A stretch of DNA of 64,000 bases, from NCBI RefSeq assembly GCF_050157905.1, contig NZ_JBKIWZ010000001.1, forward strand, positions 744,001 through 808,000, in the 5' to 3' direction. Made by a program: the position numbers and the translations under genes. Each line of letters begins with the position of its first letter. Within the stretch, counting starts at the first letter, position 1. Under the pieces are notes generated by a model that did not search any database, was not told the DNA's origin, and was given only the letters and a program-made list of their open reading frames with translations. Below, piece by piece: positions 16,522 through 25,462 of the stretch. Origin of the DNA: Pantoea sp050157905. Lineage in GTDB: Bacteria > Pseudomonadota > Gammaproteobacteria > Enterobacterales > Enterobacteriaceae.

Positions 16522-17673
16522 ATGTCCACCTGGTCACGCCCTGTGATATTGCTGCTTTGCGGCCTGATGTTAATGACTGTTGCCATCGCCGTGCTGAATA
16601 CACTGGTTCCCCTGTGGCTGACTCATGATCTCCTCACCACGTGGCAGGTTGGCATCGTCAGCTCCGCTTATTACACCGGGAATCTTGCCGGCACACTGCT
16701 GGCAGGCTGGCTAATCGGCCAGTATGGTTTCAATCGCAGCTACTACCTGGCGACCGGACTCTTTGCGCTGGCGACGGTGTGCCTGGCGATGATGCAGGGA
16801 TTCTGGCTATGGAGCGCACTACGTTTTATGGCAGGCGCAGGCTGTGCGCTGATGTGGGTGGTGGTCGAGAGCGCACTGCTCTGCAGCGGTACCGTGCGTA
16901 ATCGCGGTCGGCTGCTGGCAGCCTATATGATTGTCTACTATCTGGGCACCGTTGCCGGGCAGCTGCTGGTCAGCAGGCTGTCTACCGAGCTGCTGAGCGT
17001 GATCCCCTGGGTGACCTCGCTGGTGCTGTGCGCGGTGTTACCGCTGGTCTTCACCCGCGTTTCCGCCAGTGGTGAAGCGGCGGAAGCGGCCCCGACGCGC
17101 ATCTGGCCGATGCTCCGTCGCCGGAGTTCACGCCTGGGTATCAATGGCTGCATTATTTCCGGCATCGTTCTCGGCTCGCTCTATGGCCTGATGCCGCTCT
17201 ATCTGTCACATCAGGGCATGAGCGATGCCAGTGTCGGTTACTGGATGGCATTGCTGGTGAGCGCCGGAATTGTCGGGCAGTGGCCGGTGGGTCGTCTGGC
17301 CGATCGCTTTGGCCGGATGCTGGTGCTGCGTGTGCAGGTCTTTGTCGTCATTCTCGGCGCTATGGCGATGTTAAGCAATGCCGCCATGGCACCGGCACTG
17401 TTTGTTCTGGGACTGGCGGGCTTTACGCTTTATCCGGTGGCGATGTCCTGGGCATGTGAGACCGTCGCACATCACGAGCTGGTTGCGATGAACCAGGCGT
17501 TACTGATGAGTTATACCGTTGGCAGCCTGCTTGGCCCGGCCATGACGTCGGTACTGATGCAGAACTATTCTGACCGCCTGCTGTTTGTGATGATCGCCGC
17601 CGTGTCGCTGATCTATCTGGTAATGCTGCTGCGCAAAGCCGATCAGCATGCCACACCAGTGGCGCATGCCTGA
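16522..17673 (+). CDS. ycaD: MFS transporter YcaD
   Basis: Inner-membrane major facilitator superfamily protein of unknown substrate. The 383-residue product (E. coli 382) has about 12 hydrophobic helices. It carries the cytoplasmic-loop motif GRLADRFGRMLVLR after the sixth helix and a strongly conserved ESALLCSGTVRNRGRLLAAYM segment around residue 115. It matches E. coli YcaD along its full length. A convergent terminator separates it from pflA on the other strand. The E. coli neighbours dmsABC, ycaC, ycaM and ycaN are absent, so ycaD is directly beside pflA. Family and orthology are firm; the transported compound is unknown. Confidence 0.93.
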   Translation: MSTWSRPVILLLCGLMLMTVAIAVLNTLVPLWLTHDLLTTWQVGIVSSAYYTGNLAGTLLAGWLIGQYGFNRSYYLATGLFALATVCLAMMQGFWLWSALRFMAGAGCALMWVVVESALLCSGTVRNRGRLLAAYMIVYYLGTVAGQLLVSRLSTELLSVIPWVTSLVLCAVLPLVFTRVSASGEAAEAAPTRIWPMLRRRSSRLGINGCIISGIVLGSLYGLMPLYLSHQGMSDASVGYWMALLVSAGIVGQWPVGRLADRFGRMLVLRVQVFVVILGAMAMLSNAAMAPALFVLGLAGFTLYPVAMSWACETVAHHELVAMNQALLMSYTVGSLLGPAMTSVLMQNYSDRLLFVMIAAVSLIYLVMLLRKADQHATPVAHA

Positions 17674-17683
17674 AAACTGAAAC

Positions 17684-17713
17684 GCAAAAAGAGAGCAGAC
17701 GCTCTCTCTTTGC
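17684..17713. terminator. Bidirectional terminator between ycaD and pflA
   Basis: GCAAAAAGAGAGC and GCTCTCTCTTTGC pair around AGAC, with an A-run on the left and a T-rich run on the right, so it can serve both converging genes. Confidence 0.75.
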
Positions 17714-17724
17714 TGTTATGGCGC

Positions 17725-18465
17725 TTAATACATCACTTCATGGCCATAACTGGCGAGAATGTTTTTCACCCGTTCCATGGTCTCTTTAGTTGGCGGTTTG
17801 ACGCCCTCCAGTTTGTACGCTTCACCCATCGCGATCCATTTGTGTTTGCCCAGCTCATGGTAGGGCAGCAGCTCAATCTTCTCCACGTTCTCCATGTCCC
17901 GGGTGAACTCACCCAGCCGGTGCGCCGTGTCATCATCGTCGGAGTAGCCTGGCACCACGACAAAACGAATCCAGGTGCGTTTTCCCTTCTTCTGCAGGTA
18001 ACGGGCAAAGTCCAGCGTCCTGTGGTTGGATACGCCAACCAGAATCTGATGGACCTCATCATTCATCTGTTTCAGGTCAAGCATCACCAGGTCTGTTACG
18101 TCGAGAAGCTCATCAATCACCGGATCGTAACGGCGAACGAATCCGTTTGTGTCGAGGCAGGTATGAATACCTTCTGCCTTGCAGGCGCGAAACCAGTCGC
18201 GGACGAATTCAGCCTGAAGGATCGCTTCTCCTCCTGATGCCGTTACGCCGCCGCCCGAAGCGTTCATAAAGTGGCGATAGGAGAGCACGTCGGTCATCAA
18301 TGCGTCGACGCTGATCTCTTTGCCGCCGTGGGTATCCCAGGTATCGCGATTGTGGCAATAGAGGCAGCGCATCAGGCAGCCCTGAAAGAAGGTGATGAAA
18401 CGGATGCCGGGACCATCGACGGTTCCGCAGGATTCAAATGAGTGGATACGACCGTTAACTGACAT
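17725..18465 (-). CDS. pflA: Pyruvate formate-lyase 1-activating enzyme
   Basis: Radical SAM enzyme that abstracts hydrogen from the C-terminal glycine of PflB to make the catalytic glycyl radical under anoxic conditions. The 4Fe-4S-binding CX3CX2C motif is CLMRCLYC around residue 30. The downstream GGG(V)TASGGE SAM-binding segment and the LDTNGFVRRYDP region are intact. At 246 residues it matches E. coli. It follows pflB on the same strand after a terminator-like hairpin, so it may have its own promoter or depend on read-through. Confidence 0.98.
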   Translation of the reverse strand: MSVNGRIHSFESCGTVDGPGIRFITFFQGCLMRCLYCHNRDTWDTHGGKEISVDALMTDVLSYRHFMNASGGGVTASGGEAILQAEFVRDWFRACKAEGIHTCLDTNGFVRRYDPVIDELLDVTDLVMLDLKQMNDEVHQILVGVSNHRTLDFARYLQKKGKRTWIRFVVVPGYSDDDDTAHRLGEFTRDMENVEKIELLPYHELGKHKWIAMGEAYKLEGVKPPTKETMERVKNILASYGHEVMY

Positions 18466-18586
18466 TGCGATGTTTTCTCCAGTAAGTTTGCCGGGACAGA
18501 CGGCGCAATCTCTGTTGCGCTCAGGGCAGGAAATCGGTTCTGGCAGGCACCCTGACAGGATGACGACCAGAACAGACTTTTTGAGT

Positions 18587-18612
18587 AAAAGGCTCCGCAG
18601 GGAGCCTTTTTT
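18587..18612. terminator. Bidirectional terminator between pflB and pflA
   Basis: AAAAGGCTCC and GGAGCCTTTT pair around GCAG, with A and T runs on either side. On the minus strand it ends most pflB transcripts before pflA. Confidence 0.85.
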
Positions 18613-18629
18613 ATCACTCAGAACGGCAA

Positions 18630-20912
18630 TTACAGGGATTGTGTAAAGGTGCGGGTAATCACATCCTGCTGCTGCTCTTTGGTCAGCGAATTAAAGCGTA
18701 CCGCGTAACCGGAGACGCGAATGGTCAGCTGCGGATATTTTTCCGGATGCTCCATCGCGTCCAGCAGCATGTCACGGTTCATAACGTTGACATTAAGGTG
18801 CTGACCGCCTTCGATGCTGGTTTCGTGATGGAAATAACCATCCATCAGACCCGCAAGGTTAGTTTTACGCACGTTATCATCTTTACCCAGCGCGTTTGGC
18901 ACGATGGAGAAGGTATAGGAGATACCATCTTTCGCATAAGCAAACGGCAGTCTGGCAACGGATGTCAGCGAGGCAACGGCACCTTTCTGGTCGCGACCAT
19001 GCATCGGGTTGGCACCCGGACCAAATGGCGCACCCGCGCGGCGTCCATCCGGTGTGTTACCGGTTTTCTTACCGTAAACCACGTTAGAGGTGATGGTCAG
19101 AACAGACTGCGTGGGGACGGCATTGCGATAGGTGGTCAGCTGCTGAATTTTCTTCATGAAGCGTTCAACCAGATCGCAGGCCAGGTCGTCCACCCGAGGA
19201 TCGTTGTTACCGAACTGCGGATAGTCGCCTTCAATATCGAAGTCGATAGCCAGGCCATCTTCATCACGTACCGGTTTCACCCGGGCATATTTAATGGCAG
19301 AAAGTGAGTCGGCAGCGACGGAAAGACCGGCGATACCACAGGCCATGGTGCGGTAAACATCGCGATCGTGTAAGGCCATCAGTGCGGCTTCATAGCTGTA
19401 TTTATCATGCATGTAGTGGATGATATTCAGTGAGGTCACGTACTGTCTGGCCAGCCAGTCCATGAAGTGGTCCATACGCGCCATGACGGTGTCGAAATCC
19501 AGCACGTCGTCACTGATTTTGTCACCTTTCGGTCCAACCTGCATTTTCAACTTCTCATCCACGCCGCCGTTGATTGCATAAAGCAGCGTTTTCGCCAGGT
19601 TGGCACGGGCGCCAAAGAACTGCATCTGTTTGCCGACGACCATCGGGCTTACGCAGCAGGCGATGGCGTAGTCATCGTTATCAAAATCAGGGCGCATCAG
19701 GTCATCGTTCTCATACTGCAGGGATGAGGTGTCGATGGAGACCTTAGCGGCATATTTTTTAAAATTAACCGGCAGTTTTTCTGACCACAGAATGGTCATG
19801 TTCGGCTCCGGTGAAGGCCCCATGGTGTAGAGGGTGTTCAGGAAGCGGAACGTACTTTTCGATACCAGAGTACGGCCATCGACGCCCATACCGGCCAGGG
19901 ATTCTGTCGCCCAGATAGGGTCGCCTGAGAAAAGCTCATCATATTCCGGCGTACGCAGGAAACGCACCATGCGCAGTTTCATGACCAGATGGTCAATCAG
20001 TTCCTGTGCCTGCTCTTCGGTCAGCTTACCGGCTTTAAGGTCACGTTCGATGTAGACATCAAGGAAGGTAGAGACGCGGCCAAAGGACATCGCCGCACCG
20101 TTCTGTGATTTCACAGCGGCCAGATAGCCATAGTAAGTCCACTGCACCGCTTCCATCGCATTGGTCGCCGGGCCGGAAATATCGTGGCCATATTTTGCCG
20201 CCATCTCTTTGATCTGGGCCAGTGCACGATGCTGATCGGCGATCTCTTCACGCAGACGGATAGTGGCTTCCAGATTCACCCCATTCTCTAAATCCTGCTG
20301 CAGTGAAGTGAACTGCGCGAGTTTATCGGCCATCAGGAAGTCGATGCCGTATAACGCCACTCGACGATAGTCGCCGATAATGCGACCCCGGCCATAGGCG
20401 TCAGGCAGACCGGTCAGAATACCTGATTTGCGGCAGCGCAGAATGTCAGGGGTATAAACATCAAACACGCCCTGGTTATGGGTTTTGCGGTATTCAGTGA
20501 AGATTTTTTTCAGTGAAGGGTCAAGTTCGCGGCCATAGACTTTGCAGGAACCTTCAACCATCTTGATGCCACCGAAAGGAATGATGGCACGTTTGAGTGG
20601 TGCTTCAGTCTGCAGACCAACGATTTTCTCCAGTGACTTATCGATATAACCGGCGTCGTGGGAAGTGATGGTCGAGGCGAGGTCGGTGTCAAAGTCGACA
20701 GGAGCGTGGGTGCGGTTCTCAATTTTGATGCCTTCCAGCACGCTTTCCCACAGTCGGGTGGTCGCTTCAGTCGCACCCGCCAGGAATGATTCATCACCTT
20801 CATAAGGGGTGTAGTTTTTCTGAATGAAGTCGCGCACGTTCACGCTATTCTGCCATTCGCCTTCAGCAAATCCTTCCCATGCTGAAGCCAGTTTTGCATT
20901 AAGTTCGGTCAT
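18630..20912 (-). CDS. pflB: Formate C-acetyltransferase (pyruvate formate-lyase)
   Basis: Converts pyruvate and CoA to acetyl-CoA and formate during anaerobic growth. The 760-residue product has the E. coli length. The active-site cysteine pair is in DDYAIACCVSPM (residues ~419-420 counting Met) and the radical glycine is in RVSGYAVRF at residue 735 (Gly734 in the usual Met-less numbering). The glycine-radical domain is therefore complete and matches the adjacent activase pflA. It lies 71 bp after focA and is presumably expressed from the FNR-controlled promoter ahead of focA as well as from internal starts. Confidence 0.99.
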   Translation of the reverse strand: MTELNAKLASAWEGFAEGEWQNSVNVRDFIQKNYTPYEGDESFLAGATEATTRLWESVLEGIKIENRTHAPVDFDTDLASTITSHDAGYIDKSLEKIVGLQTEAPLKRAIIPFGGIKMVEGSCKVYGRELDPSLKKIFTEYRKTHNQGVFDVYTPDILRCRKSGILTGLPDAYGRGRIIGDYRRVALYGIDFLMADKLAQFTSLQQDLENGVNLEATIRLREEIADQHRALAQIKEMAAKYGHDISGPATNAMEAVQWTYYGYLAAVKSQNGAAMSFGRVSTFLDVYIERDLKAGKLTEEQAQELIDHLVMKLRMVRFLRTPEYDELFSGDPIWATESLAGMGVDGRTLVSKSTFRFLNTLYTMGPSPEPNMTILWSEKLPVNFKKYAAKVSIDTSSLQYENDDLMRPDFDNDDYAIACCVSPMVVGKQMQFFGARANLAKTLLYAINGGVDEKLKMQVGPKGDKISDDVLDFDTVMARMDHFMDWLARQYVTSLNIIHYMHDKYSYEAALMALHDRDVYRTMACGIAGLSVAADSLSAIKYARVKPVRDEDGLAIDFDIEGDYPQFGNNDPRVDDLACDLVERFMKKIQQLTTYRNAVPTQSVLTITSNVVYGKKTGNTPDGRRAGAPFGPGANPMHGRDQKGAVASLTSVARLPFAYAKDGISYTFSIVPNALGKDDNVRKTNLAGLMDGYFHHETSIEGGQHLNVNVMNRDMLLDAMEHPEKYPQLTIRVSGYAVRFNSLTKEQQQDVITRTFTQSL

Positions 20913-20983
20913 AATATACCTGCCTTATATGAGGAGACTTTACGGTCAGGCACAGCTCCGATTCTGTGCCGTCAGATTCAGAA

Positions 20984-21844
20984 TCAGTGTGTCTGGCTTC
21001 CCTTACGGAGATAGATAACCCAGTAGGTCAGCCCAACCAGCACGCCGCCGCCGATGATGTTACCGAGCGTCACGGGAATGAGGTTGTCGAGAATAAAGTG
21101 ACTGACGGTAAGCGATGGAAACTGTGCTGCCGACGAGCCCGCACTCTGCCAGAACTCCGGTGTGGCGAAGTCGCGGATAGTAATGGCGTAAGGGATAAGA
21201 AACATATTGGCAATGCTGTGTTCGAACCCACTGGCGACAAACATCCCAACAGGCAGAATCATCACGACCAGCTTATCGGTCAGGGTACGGCCTGAATAAC
21301 TCATCCAGACGGCGAGACAGACCAGCAAATTAGCCAGCGTGCCTAAACACACTGCTTCCAGAAACGTGTGATGCATTTTGTGATCTGCGGTTTCCAGCAC
21401 GTTCAGACCCCATGCGCCCTTTGCCACTGAATGCTGACCGGCGAACCACATCAGGGCGACAAAGAAAAGGGCGCCTGCAAGATTACCGGCGTAGACGTTG
21501 ATCCAGTTGCGGGCCAGCTGACCCCAGCTGATGCGCCCGCTGGCTTTAGCAACGACGATCAGCACTGTGGAAGTAAAGAGATCGGCACCGCAGACCACCA
21601 CCAGCATCAGGCCGAGGGAAAAACAGACACCCCCAATCAGTCTGGACAGGCCATAGGGCATCGCACTGCTGCCGGTGGTGGCTGTAATGTAAAAAACGAA
21701 CGCGATTGAGATAAAGACGCCAGCGTTAATCGCCAGAAAGAAGGTGGTAAAGGGGGACTTGGTGGCTTTATAAATACCGGCCTCTTCGGCTACTTTCGCC
21801 ATTGCGGCAGGTAATAAAAGATTAAAAGGGTTGTCAGTTTTCAC
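20984..21844 (-). CDS. focA: Formate channel FocA
   Basis: Pentameric formate/nitrite-family channel of the inner membrane that exports formate made by PflB and re-imports it at low pH. The 286-residue product (E. coli 285) has six hydrophobic helices and the conserved pore histidine in FVASGFEHSIANMF (the E. coli His209 position). The start is GTG, as in E. coli, with AGGAG seven bases upstream. It is the first gene of the focA-pflB operon, with a class II FNR site placed exactly for activation. Confidence 0.98.
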   Translation of the reverse strand: MKTDNPFNLLLPAAMAKVAEEAGIYKATKSPFTTFFLAINAGVFISIAFVFYITATTGSSAMPYGLSRLIGGVCFSLGLMLVVVCGADLFTSTVLIVVAKASGRISWGQLARNWINVYAGNLAGALFFVALMWFAGQHSVAKGAWGLNVLETADHKMHHTFLEAVCLGTLANLLVCLAVWMSYSGRTLTDKLVVMILPVGMFVASGFEHSIANMFLIPYAITIRDFATPEFWQSAGSSAAQFPSLTVSHFILDNLIPVTLGNIIGGGVLVGLTYWVIYLRKGSQTH

Positions 21845-21874
21845 ACTAACTTACTCCTGAATTTGTCTGAAAAA

Positions 21875-21916
21875 ATACTAACAAAGGCACAGGTGGTGGG
21901 GGTTGATATAGATCAT
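21875..21916 (-). promoter_or_regulatory. FNR-activated focA-pfl promoter (P6 type)
   Basis: TTGATATAGATCAT at 21903-21916 is one base short of a perfect FNR box (TTGAT-N4-ATCAA). On the minus strand it is followed after 22 bp by the -10 element TAGTAT (21880-21875). The predicted start near 21868 puts the FNR centre at -41.5, the class II position. The same FNR core, spacing and TAGTAT occur in the E. coli P6 promoter as I recall it. Confidence 0.88.
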
Positions 21917-22220
21917 GTTTGCCAGAGCAATCGGCAGCGGATATCGGGTGATAAAGAGGTGGTTTGAATATAATCTATTGAAATTTATGATTTAAATAAA
22001 TTTTAAAGATGCAAAAATTATTTTAATTGCTCCAGGGGATGGATGTATTTCAATGAAGAGCGTCAGGAGTAAATTGACTGAATGTTAAATTAAAGGATGC
22101 AATGTAATAAAAATGGATTTTAATACAGCTGATGTTTCATCAAAAAGCGGGGCAGGAATGATGGCACCAGAAAATCCAGTGCCATAAAGTACAGATGGTG
22201 TGAAATTATCCCGCCGGATA
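21917..22220. other. Far-upstream focA regulatory region, AT-rich
   Basis: A gene-free, strongly AT-rich stretch between ycaO and the focA promoter, likely to hold the upstream ArcA/IHF-type sites and additional promoters known for the E. coli focA-pfl operon. I cannot assign individual sites. A 7-bp hairpin (ATGGCAC, 22161-22167, with GTGCCAT, 22179-22185) follows the ycaO stop but lacks a T-run. Confidence 0.5.
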
Positions 22221-23984
22221 TTACACGTTTTTCCAGAACTGACGCTTAGCCGCTTGCAGTTTTTCGTACGCAGCAAGCAGGGACTGATGCGCCGGGAATG
22301 CCTGCAGCATTTCATCGACGGGCTGGAGGCCATAGAATGGACGCTCACCACTGATAGCAGCTGAAGCCGCCTCCATCGCATGCTCGCCATACATCCGCAG
22401 GAACGCATGATGATACTGCAGTGGATCGCGCTCATCTTCCATTGCCAGTAGCAACAGTGTCTGCAGGCAACGATAGTAGTTTGCCCGCTCTGGCGTAAAG
22501 ATTGAGCTGTTGAATTCCATGGTCCATTCAGTCCAGGTCAGTGCCTGATCCAGATCGCCGCCCGCCAGCGCCAGCATTGCTTTTAACTCGCCCACGCGCA
22601 GCGTATACCAGCCATTGTCTTTTCCGGTAGCCAGACCGAGCAGCTCACGTACACGCGTGAAGTCATCAAACCCTTCGTCATCGAGCTGGCCGATCAGATC
22701 CAGATACTCTTCAGGATTCCAGTTGCTGTCAGGCAGGGAGAGCAGGGTTTCACGGATGCCCGCGCCCATGCTGTTGTTCGCCAGGATGAGATCTTCCGCC
22801 GGATAGATGTCTGACATGCCTGGAACGATAATACGGCAGGCGTATACACCCAGATGCTCGTAATCGGCAATGTAGACTTCCTGATCTTCAGCAGCAAAGA
22901 TTGCCATCAGAGTGGCAAATTCCTGTTCGGTGCTGCCCGCAAATGACCAGTCAACAAAGTCATAATCGGCTGTCTCTTTAAACAGATCCCAGGAGATCAG
23001 ACCGCTTGAATCGATGAAATGCGTTTCGAGATTGGCATGTTCAGCGACTTCTTCGTCGTCAAAGGTCGGTGGCGTAAATACATCCAGATCTTTGAGGCTG
23101 CGGCCCTGCAGCAGTTCAGTCACGGTACGCTCCAGTGCCACGCCGAAATCCGGGTGCGCACCAAAGGAGGCAAAGCAGGTGCCATTGGCAGGATTGAACA
23201 GCACCACACAGATAACCGGGTATTTACCGCCGAGTGAGGCGTCATAGGCAAAAATCGGGAAGCCTTCTGCTTCCAGACGCGCAATCGCTTCTGTCACATC
23301 AGGATAGCGTTGCATGACGGCATCAGGAATCGCAGGCAGGCTGATAGCCTCAGCAATAATGCGATTTTTAATATAACGTTCGAACACTTCAGACAGGCCC
23401 TGAACACGTGCTTCATTCGCCGTGTTACCTGCCGACATGCCGTTTGAAACATAGAGATTGCCGATGATGTTCATCGGGATGTAAACCGTCTGCTGGTCGG
23501 ACTGACGGGTAAAGGGCAGCGCGCAGATCCCCCGCTCGGTATGACCGGACTGCAGATCGATCAAGCCGGACGCCGTCAGCGCCTGGTCAGGATCGTAAAA
23601 CGCACGCAGGCGCGGGTCCAGAATACCTTCCGGCAGTGACTCATCGTCAGGTACGGCAAACCATTTTTCATTGGGGTAGTGTACGAAATCGCCGTTAGCG
23701 ATCTCTTTGCCCAGCCAGAAGTCAGCAAAAAAGTAGTTCGTTGAGAGACGCTCAAAGTATTCGCCCAGCGCAGACGCCAGCGCCGCTTTTTTGCTGGCCC
23801 CTTTACCGTTGGTAAAACAGAGCGGGCAATCGCGGTCGCGGATATGTACTGACCAGACATGGGGAACAGGATTAAGCCAGGAAGCCTCTTCAATATTAAA
23901 GCCAAGATCCTGCAGCTTGTTCTGGAAACGCGCAATGGAGTCTTCCAGTGCGGCATCTTTGCCCGGGATAAATGTTTGCGTCAT
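22221..23984 (-). CDS. ycaO: YcaO protein, partner of ribosomal S12 methylthiotransferase RimO
   Basis: The founding member of the YcaO ATP-grasp-like family. In E. coli it supports RimO-dependent beta-methylthiolation of ribosomal protein S12. The 587-residue product (E. coli 586) has the YcaO ATPase domain over roughly residues 60-420 (GKGASKKAALASALGEYFERL, AGNTANEARVQGLSEVFERYIKNRI, NPANGTCFASFGAHPDFGVALERTVTELLQGR) and a helical C-terminal region of about 150 residues. There is no precursor peptide or dehydrogenase nearby, so a RiPP role is unlikely. It lies upstream of focA on the same strand, as in E. coli, but ycaP is missing. Confidence 0.95.
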   Translation of the reverse strand: MTQTFIPGKDAALEDSIARFQNKLQDLGFNIEEASWLNPVPHVWSVHIRDRDCPLCFTNGKGASKKAALASALGEYFERLSTNYFFADFWLGKEIANGDFVHYPNEKWFAVPDDESLPEGILDPRLRAFYDPDQALTASGLIDLQSGHTERGICALPFTRQSDQQTVYIPMNIIGNLYVSNGMSAGNTANEARVQGLSEVFERYIKNRIIAEAISLPAIPDAVMQRYPDVTEAIARLEAEGFPIFAYDASLGGKYPVICVVLFNPANGTCFASFGAHPDFGVALERTVTELLQGRSLKDLDVFTPPTFDDEEVAEHANLETHFIDSSGLISWDLFKETADYDFVDWSFAGSTEQEFATLMAIFAAEDQEVYIADYEHLGVYACRIIVPGMSDIYPAEDLILANNSMGAGIRETLLSLPDSNWNPEEYLDLIGQLDDEGFDDFTRVRELLGLATGKDNGWYTLRVGELKAMLALAGGDLDQALTWTEWTMEFNSSIFTPERANYYRCLQTLLLLAMEDERDPLQYHHAFLRMYGEHAMEAASAAISGERPFYGLQPVDEMLQAFPAHQSLLAAYEKLQAAKRQFWKNV

Positions 23985-24296
23985 TGTGGCGCTCTCTCAG
24001 TTGTCATAGGGTGCGTAAAGCGCGCCATGATACGGACTTTGCTGACCGACCGCTATCAGGGCAGATAATTTTACCGGCTTAGTTTTTATCCGCGCGGCTC
24101 GCCAGCCAAATGCAGATTTCTGAAGCCGGATGCAACCTCACAAAATTCCGTACTGATTTGCATTAGTGACATAACCTCCGGCTGGCCGGATTCAGAAAAT
24201 GTGACCGCGCCCGGATTTATGATTGCAGCTATCAGAATGCAGTGATAAAACCGGATGATTATTCATAACCGTTCGATATGACAGTGGTGAGGGGAA
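23985..24296. other. ycaO-serC divergent regulatory region
   Basis: About 310 bp without a gene. It holds a long nested inverted repeat (24117-24198), a TGTGA half-site at 24201-24205 that could be part of a CRP site (serC-aroA is cAMP-CRP controlled in E. coli), and a weak promoter-like pair TTGCAG/TAAAAC separated by 17 bp about 50 bp before serC. In E. coli ycaP would occupy this position. Confidence 0.5.
24117..24198. repeat. Nested inverted repeat upstream of serC
   Basis: TTTCTGAAGCCGG (24117-24129) pairs with CCGGATTCAGAAA (24186-24198) over 13 positions with one mismatch. Inside, ATGCAA (24130-24135) pairs with TTGCAT (24158-24163). The structure is 82 bp long, not a terminator, and may be a small dispersed palindromic element or an operator pair. 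Confidence 0.65.
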
Positions 24297-25382
24297 ATGA
24301 CGCAAGTTTATAATTTTAGCTCTGGCCCGGCGATGCTACCGGTTGAAGTCCTTCGTCGTGCAGAACAGGAACTGACGAACTGGCGTGGTCTGGGTACCTC
24401 TGTAATGGAGATCAGTCACCGCAGCAAAGAGTTTATTCAGGTGGCTGAAGAAGCCGAGCAGGACTTCCGTGATCTGCTAAAAATACCGTCGAATTACAAA
24501 GTTTTATTCTGTCATGGCGGGGCGCGCGCGCAGTTTGCCGCCGTGCCAGGTAATCTGCTGGGAAGTGCAACCAGCGCCGACTACGTTGACGGCGGTTACT
24601 GGGCGCATAGTGCAATAAAAGAAGCGGAAAAATATTGCACGCCACGCACGCTGGATGTCAAAACTACCCGCGATGGCAAACGTGCCATTCTGCCGATGCG
24701 CGAGTGGGCGGTCAGTGAAGACTCCGCTTACCTGCATTTCTGTCCGAACGAAACCATTGATGGCATCGCCATTGACGAGCAGCCCGATTTTGGCAGCAAA
24801 ACGGTGGTCGCTGATTTCTCCTCGACCATTCTGTCACGGCCTGTCGACGTCAGCCGCTATGGAGTCATCTACGCGGGTGCGCAGAAAAACGTAGGGCCAG
24901 CTGGCTTAACGCTGGTGATTGTACGTGAAGACCTGCTGGGCCAGGCGCACGCCTCTGTGCCTTCCATTCTCGACTATAAAGTGCTGGCCGATAACGACTC
25001 GATGTTTAATACCCCGCCAACCTTCGCCTGGTACCTCTCTGGCCTGGTGTTTAAATGGCTGAAAGAGAAGGGGGGCGTGGCAGAAATTGATCGCATTAAC
25101 CAGGCAAAATCGGACCTGCTGTATGGCCTGATTGACCAGAGCGGCTTCTACCGTAACGATGTGGCGACGGAAAACCGTTCCCGCATGAATATTCCTTTCC
25201 AGCTGGCTGATGCCTCTCTGGATGCGCTCTTCCTTGAAGAGTCATTTAAGGCGGGTCTGCATGCGCTGAAAGGGCACCGTGTCGTAGGCGGAATGCGTGC
25301 TTCTATTTATAATGCAATGCCGCTTGAAGGTGTAAAAGCGCTGACTGATTTCATGGTCGATTTCGAACGCCGTCACGGCTGA
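24297..25382 (+). CDS. serC: Phosphoserine/phosphohydroxythreonine aminotransferase
   Basis: PLP enzyme of serine biosynthesis that also acts in pyridoxal phosphate biosynthesis. The 361-residue product (E. coli 362) begins MTQVYNFSSGPAMLP. The PLP lysine is in YAGAQKNVGPAG near residue 197, and the C-terminal HRVVGGMRASIYNAMPLEGV motif is intact. The start is preceded by GTGAGGGGAA. It forms a mixed-function operon with aroA, with a hairpin in the 80-bp gap. Confidence 0.98.
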   Translation: MTQVYNFSSGPAMLPVEVLRRAEQELTNWRGLGTSVMEISHRSKEFIQVAEEAEQDFRDLLKIPSNYKVLFCHGGARAQFAAVPGNLLGSATSADYVDGGYWAHSAIKEAEKYCTPRTLDVKTTRDGKRAILPMREWAVSEDSAYLHFCPNETIDGIAIDEQPDFGSKTVVADFSSTILSRPVDVSRYGVIYAGAQKNVGPAGLTLVIVREDLLGQAHASVPSILDYKVLADNDSMFNTPPTFAWYLSGLVFKWLKEKGGVAEIDRINQAKSDLLYGLIDQSGFYRNDVATENRSRMNIPFQLADASLDALFLEESFKAGLHALKGHRVVGGMRASIYNAMPLEGVKALTDFMVDFERRHG

Positions 25383-25413
25383 TTATTACGATCTCAGCAA
25401 TCATGCTGATGCC

Positions 25414-25437
25414 AGACCTCGTTTCAGGACGAGGTCT
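25414..25437 (+). promoter_or_regulatory. Intercistronic hairpin between serC and aroA
   Basis: AGACCTCGT and ACGAGGTCT form a perfect 9-bp stem with a TTCAGG loop. There is only a weak T-rich tail (CTGTATTTT), so partial attenuation or mRNA 3'-end protection is more likely than full termination. It would lower aroA relative to serC. Confidence 0.55.
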
Positions 25438-25462
25438 CTGTATTTTGAGGATTTTGTTTCAC

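Noticed and set aside
22221..23984. YcaO as the core of a RiPP (thiazole/oxazole peptide) cluster
   Set aside because: No precursor peptide, dehydrogenase or partner cyclase is adjacent, and the protein matches the enterobacterial RimO-associated YcaO over its full length and gene order.
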